DNA from: Magnolia sinica | Taxonomy: Eukaryota > Streptophyta > Magnoliopsida > Magnoliales > Magnoliaceae | NCBI RefSeq assembly: GCF_029962835.1 | Contig: NC_080573.1 | Coordinates: 141,651,495 to 141,715,494 of the forward strand | Direction: 5' to 3' | DNA: 64,000 nucleotides | Shown: one piece after another, positions 35,481 through 47,200 of the stretch | Layout: every line of letters starts with the position of its first letter | Numbering within the stretch: the first letter of the stretch is position 1 | The notes under the pieces: model-generated | Seen by the model: the letters and a program-made list of their open reading frames with translations, nothing else | What the model was told of the DNA's origin: nothing | The model's database searches: none | Program-made: the position numbers and the translations under genes

Positions 35481-36309
35481 CCTGGTGGTCAGGTTCCAGT
35501 GTGCAGATGCCCGATCAAAAAATTCAGACTGGTCTGGTCATCAGATTGGTTAGACTTACATCTACACTTGTATTAAATATATGGTAGGCAATGGGAAATT
35601 TTTTCAAATTGGACATACATGTGGCAATAAGATGATCGGATCAGTTTAATTTTTGAGATAAGGCTGATCCACACTAATGGGTGGCTTGGATGTTGCACAC
35701 ATGTGACAATTCGTGAGAGGGCTGATTCCAAGAAAGTGTTGGAGTTGTGTCAATGGGAATGTAACTGGGTCGATCTCAGCCATAAATCATGATGGCCGCA
35801 TGTCCTTAGTGGACAATTCAATGTGCCTGACTGTTGGGTGCTGCCTTAAATTTGCATAGGTATGAATTGAGCCGATGAGTGATTACCTAATTAATCTTTG
35901 CAACTCAAGATTGTACATGATGGTTGTTGACTTGGAAAAATTATAGTCCATGGATCTCAACACTTTGTTGGGCCATAAACATTATATGTGGACCATCATG
36001 TGTACCTTGGAACATACCTATGGACATCCTCTAATGAGATATTCGAACATCTTTACCCGTTGGATAATTTTTTGGGTTCAAATTAATGTGATCGAAGGTG
36101 GCTTCAATTCCATTGATGGGTCATCAATGGTATTTGATATGATCAAAGCTCCTATCAACTAACTTGCTTAGATTTGCGGAATTGCGGATTTTATTTCCTA
36201 ATTCATTTTTAATCTTTTTTAAGGATTTGTAACGGGGGATTAGGATATAGAAAACATGCTTATGACTTTTGGTGAGCAAAGAGAGTTCAAAGCTATGATT
36301 TTTGTAGTA
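35481..36309. other. Intergenic, possibly part of a copia LTR at the right
   Basis: No gene is seen. The last few hundred bases may be U3 of the copia LTR that ends near 36508, but its left edge cannot be placed. Confidence 0.35.
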
Positions 36310-36522
36310 TTTGGGGTGTATTCTCGAATCGGTAAACTCTTACATATCTTATAACATTAATTATCATAGTGGATTCACTGCCAGTTTGTGCTGTTGTTTT
36401 TTCCCGCGAAGGTTTTTCCATATAAAACCTTATGTTCTCTATATGCTTGGTTTATTTGATATCTTGTTGTTTGATTCTAACTCGGGGTTACTTGCGCGGA
36501 TCCCCCCAAGTGGTATCATAAC
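36310..36522 (+). mobile_element. Copia LTR R-U5 end and degenerate primer binding site
   Basis: Words typical of plant copia LTR ends occur in order: ctcgaatcggtaaactctta, ttttttcccgcgaaggtttt, tccatataaaacctta. They are followed by a primer site TGGTATCATAAC (36511-36522), a mutated form of TGGTATCAGAGC, then the gag start at 36557. Confidence 0.6.
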
Positions 36523-36556
36523 TAACTCGAGTTTTGAATTTTTTAAATTTGAAAAG

Positions 36557-37251
36557 ATGTCTTCTAATAGATCTGATATTAAGTATGAAACAGAGAAGTT
36601 AACTGGAAGAAATAACTTTGAATTGTGTAAAGTGAAGATGAGAGGCATTCTAGTTCAGCACGAATTGCAACACACTTTCCTTAGCAATGCAAAGTGTTAT
36701 GCATTCATGACTGATGAAGAGTGGGATGAACTAGTAGAAGGGGCTACAATTTCGATACAATTGTGTCTAGCAGACAATGTCCTGAATCAAAAGATCGTCG
36801 CAGGGGTATTGATGAAACTTAATACTCTGTATATAAAGAAATCCATGGGTAGCCGTCTGTATCTTAAGAAGTAATTCTATACTTTTAAGATGACAAAAGG
36901 GTCTAACATTAATGAACACATAAGCACTTTTAGCGAGTTGCTATATAAACTAACGAATGCGGGGTTAAGATTAAAGAGGAAGATCAAGTCTTGATTATCT
37001 TGAATTTACTTCCATCATCTTTCGAGAATTTGGTAGATATATTGATCCACGATAGGAATATCATCGATACGGAGACTATCATCTCAACCCTTTATGAAAA
37101 GAAGTTGAAAAAGAAAGACGGTAATGGATGCACCTCTATATATACGTTAGTCGTTGAGGGAAGAAAAATTGAAAAGGAGAAGGGCGCAATTTTCGATCGC
37201 AATCCAAATCAAAAGGAAAATGAAATATTAAGTATGGGAATTATGGGATAA
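36557..37251 (+). pseudogene. Ty1/copia gag (UBN2-type), broken
   Basis: The frame opens with MSSNRSDIKYETEKLTGRNN, then a capsid-like region ending in LMKLNTLYIKKSMGSRLYLK. A TAA at 36872-36874 interrupts LYLKKQFYTFKM-type text. After a frame shift near 36970 it continues as QVLIILNLLPSSFENLVDIL (from 36991) to a stop at 37251. This is the gag_pre/UBN2 domain of copia elements. A few words of protease-region text (VLTSYKSD) can be seen to about 37420, after which the element stops, so integrase and RT are absent. Confidence 0.8.
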
Positions 37252-37523
37252 CATGGTATATAAATAAAGACTACAGGAACCCTAAGGTTCAAAATGGATA
37301 AAAATTAAAGAATGCGTCAAAAGAAGACAACACAATACAATCATGTGAGGAGGTAGATGATGGTAATGTCTTAACCTCATATAAATCTGATTAGCTTAAT
37401 AACAATTGAATTTTGGATTTGGAGCCTCATGCTACGTGACTTCTCAAAGGAATTAGTTCACAACATACAACGAGTACAACGGTGGACCTATTTTTATGGG
37501 CAATGATTACCGTTGAAACATTA

Positions 37524-37775
37524 GCAAGGCCACAAAATTTTTGAAGGGTATATTATATTTGTGTTTTCAGCTCATCCAAGTGGGAATGATCTTATGAACG
37601 GATTAAACATCACGATGGGCCCGGGAAGGTTTCAATGGTAGGCGTTTCCCTCCCCAATCGTGCAGCCCACTTCAGTTTTGGATCTGCCTCATTTTTAGGC
37701 TTTACGTCCTATCATCAGAGCTGGTAAAACAGATGGATGGGGTGGATTTCTCACAAACATCACGGTGGCCCCACT
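37524..37775. repeat. GGGCCCAC palindromic family, partial copy
   Basis: Words present: cacgatgggcccgggaaggt, cagcccacttcagttttgga, tctgcctcatttttaggc, gatggatggggtggat and catcacggtggcccca, the right two-thirds of the family unit. Confidence 0.55.
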
Positions 37776-38284
37776 TACCTTCTGCCTGCAGGAACTTCCT
37801 GTGGTGGGGATCCCGGCGGGTGTCCCCACTGGACCCAGCACACATAATATCGCAACTCATATGATCACCCATTTTTCATTTCGGGTACAAGGATAATCTC
37901 CTTAACATCCTAAGGCAGGTCCACTCATTAGGTGGCTCGCATTCTGAATCAATGGACAACTGATGGCCTGACTCAACATACAAGTGTAACCCACCTGGTG
38001 AGCGGATTAGCCTGATTTTCAACAAAGGCAATATTCATGGTAGAGTCCATCACGTTCATGGTAATGATTTCCTACATGTTGGTGGAATGATGGCTATGGC
38101 CGCCTGTAGGCAGTTAGTCCCCCCCACAAAAAAAAAAAAAAAAAAGATAAATTGGGGGACGTATAATCACTTATGATACACATGGAATTATAATATAAGG
38201 TTCAGAGGCAGCAAAAAGTTATAATTTACACGGCAAAGAAGACTGGGCCCAGTAACTCGGCCAGTGATCTGTGGTTGTCCTTCA

Positions 38285-41200
38285 TCAGTTGTCGTCTAAG
38301 GTGCCAACCAGGCACTTCTCCAGCAAGAATTCAGCATTCACCCAAGCATGGTACTTGTCTAGAGTGAAGGATTAAAGGCCTCACAACAATACTAATCCTT
38401 GGACTAATGAAGATTTAAATGTGAGGAGAAATGTTGTCAGGATGTGGGATTTCCAATCCCCTTGGTAGATGCAACAAACTTATGTTTGGTGGACTCCGAA
38501 ATGGATGGGCTGTGGCCCGGAAACTGGTAATTGAAATATGTTTTCACCAATTGAATGCGGACTGCTGCAATTTTCTTTTTTCCTTTTTCTTTTTTTTACT
38601 CGATTTTGTGATTGTCTATTTGCAGGCCACTCATCTAATGGTTGATATGGTCCAAGCACCTTTCATTGTGAGTTATCACCCATCAACATCATAGCCAACC
38701 AAATCAATGATCCTATTGTGTATGCATGCCATGACTATGGTGGAGACGCTTTGGCATCTCATCCACGGAGCTTGTGCATCATAGCTGATGATTCTGTGAG
38801 TCTTTAAGATAGTGTGAAACAGATTTTATGTGAAAGAGATTCTATCTATCACGTTTGGGTACTGGCCAAGCCATTATCAGGAATTAAGAAACTTTCGAAT
38901 GCTGGGAAAGAGTTACTGGGAATTTGGATGTGGGTATCAGGAATTTAAAAAATATGACTGTTTGAGGGGTTACCAAATCTTCATAACGTCACTCCCCAGC
39001 TCTCTTTCTTTTTTTTTAAGGAATCATAAACACCTCCCCCCCCCCCCAAAAAAAAAAAACAAAAAAAACACACCGTGAAAGAGACTGTTGCCTGGTAATC
39101 AAACATGAGTATAGATAGACCCTTACTAGTGGATTCCATTTCCATCAAGACTACTTTCCAAGGAGGAAAATAACCCCTAAGAGAAAAAAGGAAGTGGTAC
39201 CTTCTTTTTAAAAAAAAAAAAAAAAAAAAAGATATAATAAAACAAAATAAAATAAATTAGAAACAAAAATGGATGGAAAGAGATTCAAAGCCATAAACTG
39301 GCACCAAAAGACCTTCGGAGAAAAACATTTTAGTGAAGGATACTGAATAATGAGGTGCAATCTTTTCCAGCTGCCTTCATTAACATATCGACCCCTGCGA
39401 AGAGAATGGATCATAAAAATGTCATGACATATGAAAAGTTACAGCGAATTGCTTGCAGAGCTAAAAAAAATATTACATTGAACAGAAATAGCCAAATGCG
39501 ACTGGATTAGCACTAGGAAAAGTTAACACATGTATTAAGTGTCAAGTAGGCTGAAAATAAGACGTGCTGGCCCATTGGGTCTATCCCGACCTGCCTTAAG
39601 CCATGCTTAGGCTTGATTTCAGGAACATTTTCGGACCTGATTTCGATTTCTTAGGTCAATAATTCATGAGAGTTGAGAGATTAAGAAGGATGTTGTCCAT
39701 AGAATTCAAGGGGTGTAGAAGAAACAGAGATGTGCCTCTAGAGATTTATGTGATCGCCATGTACCACTAAAAGAGGAGGAGAGATTTTAGAGGATGGCTA
39801 TAAGACCATCCATGCTTTATGGGAAAGAATGTCGGGCAGTTAAGTAATTACATGTTCATAAGAGGAGTGTAGCTGGAATGAGGATGTCGAGATGGATGAG
39901 TGGCAAGACAAGAAAAGATGGAATTATAAAAGAATGCACTTGCAGAAACTTAGGAGTAGCATCAAGAGGGAATAAGATGAGGGAAAGTAGACTTGGATGG
40001 TTTGGTCATGTGCAATAGAGACCAAGTACTGTGCCAGTTACAAGGAATTTGTACTTTGAAGACTCTAAAAGGGCAAGGGGAAGGCCCAAATGGATGTGGG
40101 TGGAGGTAGTAAGAAAAGACTTACGGCCTGTTTGGATCCTAAGTTGCTTAAGATAAGCTACTTATTCCACAAGTAGCTTGTCTTAGTTTCTACTTATTAA
40201 GAAGACAAGTATGTTTGGCAAACAACATACTTATCAGCCTCTCCTCTCTTTCGTCTCTTTTGATGCCTCCCTTCAGCAACTTATGCAATGTAGAAAAGCT
40301 AAAAAAAATTAACTGAAGTAATTAAGTACTTTTAAGAAAGAAGTTACATATAGCTATTCATAAACCAAACTTACTTATCTGAAATAAGTCACTTATCTAC
40401 TGCTGTAAGCAGAAAAAGTAACTTATCTGGTGGTATCAAAGCGGGCCACCTGTGGTCTAACTGAAGTTATGGCCCTTGATAGAGTGGAATTGTGGAAAAG
40501 GATTCATGTAACCAACCCCACTTAGTTGGGATAAGGTTATGACAATGACGATGGATGGGCTTGGGAGGGAAAGGGCCTGATTAACAAGCAGCATTCTCAT
40601 ACCTGCTTCTGACAACTTTATTTATTTATTTATTATCTATAGAGGCTAGGCCAGGGCCAGATTCTAGGCCCATTAATGACTGTTACGGGAAAGGCTTGGG
40701 CTTGAATCTCAGGTCCTGTTAATAAACCAGCTGTGGGTATTCTGAAAAGAGATTTCGTTGAAACTTGTGAATATCGATCAAAATAGGTGTCTACTCCAGC
40801 CCATGGTTTTAAATACTGGTTTTGGAATGCAATTTGCTCAGAGAGACTCAGATGGGTAAGGGGTGTTGGTTGGCAGGTGCCTCATTTTGTTTCCCACTGA
40901 TACCGATCTGACAATAGTTAGAGCCACGCTCAAACATCATTGAGTCAAAGATTGCCATGTCATAATTTAAAATAAGAGACTGGTTGGGTAGGTGGAAAAC
41001 CTCAGAAAAGAAATCGATTTCCATGGAAATCTACTTTCCCCTGTTTGAGTTAAAAAAGTAGGCATAGAAATCAATTTCCATTTTCATGGGTTTCCTAGAA
41101 AACATGGATATCATATGCTTCTAAAAAACAAGCATGTTAAATGTTGATTTTCACAGTTATGAGAGAGAGCTCTTGCTGCTCGACAGTTGACCTTTTAACA

Positions 41201-44200
41201 TTTCCATGAAAAACAACATTGAACTACCATTGGATTCTGCAGTTTTTCTTTCCCAAGGATTCTATATGGGTTTCCAATGCCCAAATCTTGGATTCTCTCT
41301 ATCCAAACAAGCCCAGAAAAAATAAAATAAAATTACATACATACCTCCAGGGTGGAACTTCAGGTAGGGTGAAATGTTGTATACACGTCCTTTTAAAACC
41401 GTCCAAATAGGGCTATCGGTTTTGTGTTGCTTAACCTCGTCCATAGAAATCAACCGTTCATTTGACTGCCCCCTTAATCCTGAAGCAAACAATACATTAG
41501 ACACTCAATCACTGTATTCTTCCTCTATGATAAACCTCAAATCCATGGGGAATCTTGAATCCAAAAGGAAGAAAATTTTCTAAGATGAGAAATAAAATCG
41601 ACAGTATTGACTAGAAAAGCGTTGTTTATAATGCGAATGATGGCCTCATAAAAGCAAAAGATGCCCTAGAATCTCAATCAAATGAAACTAGTAAACTTTC
41701 CCAAAATAGTAAAAAAAATTTTAAAAAATAGTAAAAGACGTCTAATTCTACCAAAACTCATAAACATCTCTTAGATGACTAAAATAAAGTCTTTAGACTA
41801 GAACTGAAGTCCTAAAACCCCGAAAATAGCAAAAAGCAACTTACTAAAGACAGTATTTTTGACTTGCTCATAAACCAAAATTTGACCCCTAAAACAATTG
41901 GGTTTTGCAAAACTGTTTGAGTGCCAATGAACCATGGGTGTGATTGGTTGGGGTGTAGAGCTCGACGATAGCTTTCTGATGACATGTTACGTACACGAAA
42001 CAGATAACAAGTTGCAAAGCTATGGCCTTCAGAGGCAATACTGCATTTTTTTATTTTTTATTTTTGGAACATTAGCTATAGTGCGTGTTTAGGCCATTTT
42101 TTGCCCACTCAAGACTCTTCCGGCTCCTGCTATCCGTGCACTCCATTGAATCATACATGACCTTCATGTGCCTAGGAGTTTAAATGGCCCATCAATCATG
42201 CATATGGTTATTTTTCGTTACAATATAATTTAAAGAGAATAAGAAACAATGGCATCCTAAAAATTTATCATTTCTTTTTTATTTTCATGTACCAAATTAT
42301 GCAAACACACGGCCCACCATGTGGTGAATTTTTGAACTGTTTGTTGCTGGTTTTGGCGGTTGAATCTCAGGGATTACAGTTGCTATTTTTGGATGATTAT
42401 AGTTATTGAATTTTTTATTCCTTGATGAATTTTGGGGATGATTCTCTAGACCTACATATGCCATTTTTGGGTCCACGACAATTTGGTCAAGAGGTTTGCA
42501 ATAATACATCCTGACATATCACTGTAGGATTTGTTGGGACTGTGGCCATTGGATCTGGAATCATATTCAGTGATCCAAACTGTTGATATGACAAAATACA
42601 ATGATTAAGGGGGTTGCCTAAAAAACCTTCAAGATTGGAAAATTCTAGACTTTGAAATCAATGGAACACAAAGCAATGGTGAAGGAAAGTCCATATTCAA
42701 CAGAAAAAAAGTTAAATAATCTAAATGCTTAAGTATCCAAAAAGAGCCTCATTACCAGGATCTCCAACAAGGGTGAGGTTCATCTTGTAAATGGTTTGGA
42801 TCACCGAATGTGACCCCAGATCCAACAGCTATAGTCCTGAAGTATCCAACTGTATGTATTCTAGCAAACCAAATCCTTGTAGATATAGAGTATCCTACAT
42901 CGGATAGAATATATTAATTTGAAATCCAGTCTAACAGTTGGAAAAGCCTAGTTAGATGTTCATGGGGATTTTGGATGTGTCCATTAGATTTAGGGCCCAT
43001 TTGGATACCACCAAATAAGTTACTTTTTCCACTTACAGCAGTAGATAGTAACTTATTTCAGATAAGTTTAGTTTTTGATTACTTATAAGTAACTTTTTTT
43101 ACTTAAAGTTAATCACTTCAGCTAATTTTTTTTAAAGCTTTTCTACTTAAAGTTGTTGAAGAGCGAATCAAGAGAGACGAAAGAGAGAAGAAGTTGATAA
43201 GTATGTTATTTACCAAATATATTTATCTGCTTAATAAGTAGAAACTAAGATAAGCTACTTGAGGCATAAGTCGCTTAAGTAACTTAATATCCAAATGCCC
43301 CCTAAGGGTTCATAAAAAGGGTTGTTCTTGGAGATAGTTTCTCAGTTCTTTAAAAATGTTGTTGCAAGTACTTGTAACTAGTGACCTGTCACGGGTGCAA
43401 AGATTCCAAATTCAGTAAGTTGTTTACCCATCTCTGCTCGAATATTCTTGCTTGGTGTGTTTATATCATCTATGCCAATTGTTCAGGCCATGAATTCTCA
43501 TTGATTTGATGACTGGATTGCATAACATATTTCGCAGCAAACAATGCTTGAACACTTTCTGCTGTGTAAGTGAAAACAGTACCTGCAAGGTCAGGATGTG
43601 TCCGCGCGATCTTCAACCAGTCCATTTGGCTAAACCCTTTCTCAAAAAGGAACTTTGAACGTGTGGTGGACTTTTCTGTAACATCCTTCTTTTGCATGGA
43701 ACCATGAACTGAATCCCCAAGACATCGTTGCAATGACACACCTGCTTTGAATTTTGGAAGTGGCCTATGGATAACCTTAAAGTTCAAAGAACAGTCAGTT
43801 CCCGACTTAGTGGACGTCGCATCATATGATGAATTATGCTCCTGTAGAGAATTATTGACTGTATTACAACTCAGACCAGTCGAATCGCCATCCTTGATCG
43901 TGATGCTGGCAATGTTGGGTATGGTTTTGGGAGACTCCAAATGGTCTTCATCTGTTTCTAAACCAACCTGCAAAGAAATGCTCACCAATGCTCTTAAGAA
44001 ATTGGTACCATATATTCAATCTGTCCATACAAATTTGAAGAGATTGAAGATAGCTGTGTGTGGGAAATGCTATTTCGAATCCAGTATTGATATTTTTACC
44101 ACATTAAGGGGGTGTTTGGTTTTCCAATTACAATGGTAAATGGCTGGAAATGGGTCATGATTACAAAATGTGTGGTGACATCACCTACCTTTGACTGCAA

Positions 44201-47200
44201 TGATGAGTTTGCTACCATTGTTTTTTTCACCCAGAAATCACTGTAAAAATGATAGTTTGATAATGTAAAAATGAAATGATTACAATTTCCTTTACTATTT
44301 CTTTTACAAGTGTATTTGACCTTCGATTTCCGAGCCATAATTCTTCTTTAAATGAACACCTAGAAATGATAATGATGGCTCATTTACTTTGCATTACCAT
44401 TGTAATTGGAAAACCAAACACGCCCTTATCTAGTTGTTATGGAGATGTTCAAAGTAGGATATGTTTCCCAATTGGAAATTGGTTTTCAAGTCAGGACTTG
44501 AAATGGGTTGGACTCCAAGACCACCGAATACCAAGCCAAAGGCAAGAAGATGATCGCCTACATGAGCAGAGTTCGCGACGTACTTGAGAAATTCGAAGGA
44601 TACAAGATCGTACAAGACCCGAGATTCAAGAATGCAAATGCAAATTCCCTAGCTAGGTTGGCCTCGACTATCGACACCGACCTTGCCAAAATTGTTTCGA
44701 TAGAGTTCACGCCGGAACTGAGCATCAGTCAACTCGAGCTGAAAGAGGCCCTCTTAGTCAACAACGGGTCGAGCTAAATGGACCTGATCATCTGTTATGT
44801 GTAACAAGGTGAGCTGCCGGAGGACAAGCTCAGAGCATGGAAAATCAATTATTGGTATGCTTGGTATACCATATTGTGAGACATCCTATACAAGAAAGGG
44901 TTCTCATTACCCTATTTGAGGTGCTTGCGACCAGAAGAAGCCGAGTATGTCTTGAGAGAAATCCATGAAGCAGTTTGTGGAAATCACTCATGAGGGAGAA
45001 CAATGGCACACAAAGCAATCCGACAAGTAGTGTTGGACACAAACCAAGCTAGCTTAAAAGCTCAGCTTGGATTGGTTCGAATAAAAGTTCAAACCAAACC
45101 AAGCCTCGACGTCAAGCTCGTTTAAAAAAACAGACCAAGCTCAAACCAAGGTAGTACAGGCTCGGCTCAAAGCTCAGCTTGATTCATCTCAGTTTAATTC
45201 AGCTTGATTCGACTCGTAGATTGTATGCACACTATTTCATATGGTGTGATCCGCTTGAGCTTTAGATATGATTCAATTTTGGGATAATGTCTTAAAATGA
45301 TATGTAAAAACGAATGGACGGCGTGGATAATACATATACATGACGATGTAGATAATACATAATACATATACATGAATGCACACTATTTCCTGTGGATTGT
45401 CCACTTGAGCTTTGGATATGATTCAATTTTGGATCATGTCCTAAAATGATATTTAAAAACAAATGGACAGCGTAGATAATACATACACATGACGGTGGGC
45501 CCGCAAAGTTAACTCAGTACACTAAAGCGAGATTAGAATTGGCTGGTGACCTCAACATCGGCCATGTAGCTGGTGTCAAAGCTCTTTGTATAAATAAATA
45601 AATAAATAAAGCTCACATTATGTATATTATTTATTTTATTTAAAATAATAATAATAATAAAAATGAGTTGACCCCTATTCGAACTTGGCTTAGTTTGGCT
45701 CAGCTTGGATTGGATATTTAGAGCAAACCAAATCAAGCTCAAGCTCGTATAATCTGGATCAAACCAAGCTCAAATAGTAGGGATAGGATCGAAGCTCGGC
45801 TCGTGAAAATCTCGCACAAGGGTGTCACATAAACAAGCCAAACCAAGCTTGGGTCAAACTCGGTTCGACTCAGCCTAGCTCGTGTGTAATTCTACTGGCA
45901 AGGGTACTACTGGCCCACCATACATGAGGAAGCCAAGCAATTCGCGGGAAAATGCAACAAGTGCCAGCGGTTCGCGGCGGTGCCATGCAACCACCCAAGC
46001 AGCTGACCCCGATGAGCAATCATTAGCCATTCGCTTAGTGGGGGGTCGACATCATCGGCCCTTGCCCAGAAGTAAGGGATAGACCAAGTTCATCATTATT
46101 GTTGTCGACTACTTCACAAAGTGGGCCAATGTCAACTCCTTAGCCCAGATCACTGAGCAGAAGATGACCAACTTCATTTGGAAATCCATCATCTACAAAT
46201 TTGGCATAACTCACACCATTGTCATTGATCGTGACAAATAGTTCGACAATGCTAGATTTTGAGGTCTGTGTAAGCAGCTCGGCATTCGCAATGCGTTTGC
46301 CTCACCTCGTCACCCTCAAGCCAACAATCAAGTGGAAGCAGTCAACAAAATCATCAAGGGCCACCTCAGGACTAAGCTTGAGAGGTTCAAGGGGACATGT
46401 GCAGAAGAATTACCGCACATCTTATGGGCATATCGAACTACAGCTTGGACAATTACGAGGGAAACGCCCTTCTCACTGGCCTTCAGCGCCGAGGCAATGA
46501 TTCCAGTTGAGATTGGAATGCTCTCATGCCAAACCGAGCTATTCCGGCCAGAAGAAAATGAAGGCCAAATGTTGTTAAGTCTTGACCTGCTCGAAGAACT
46601 TAGAGAGGGTGCACAAGTGAAGGTCGCCACCTATCAGCAGAGAGCTGCTCGATACTACAATTTGAGAGTGAAGCATAGAAGCTTCAAAGTGTGGGACTTG
46701 GTGCTTCAAGAAGTCTACCTAAGCACGAAGACTTAGAAGGATGAGCTCTGCCCCATCCTTGGAATATAGAGCACCTGAAGATCAACTATCAATGAAGACT
46801 CATCGGGTTGAGCTCTACAAGCGCTTCAGCCATTCAATTTTTGACAAACACCTCAGGTGCTAGCCATTTGTAATGATTTTCCATAAATCAAGTATCATTT
46901 TTCCTACATCAACGATCATTATATTGTTTATAAGTGACAAGCGCAGTTTCTAGAGAGCCAAGGAAAGGGTAAGGCCAGAGCAGACACCCTCCAACTGCGA
47001 AAGACTTAGTGGCTACCGTCCCGATTGAACGAAAGAGCCAAGCTGAGTGAAAGGCCGAAGGAGGCACCCTCCAGCTGAGCACATTGCCCTGATCGGGTAA
47101 CGATCAGAGGGAGATAGGCCAGAGAAGGCACCTTCCATACCAACCTGAGTAGTCGGACAAAAGTGTCGGGGTGGGGTAAAGGCTGAAGAAGGCAACCTCC

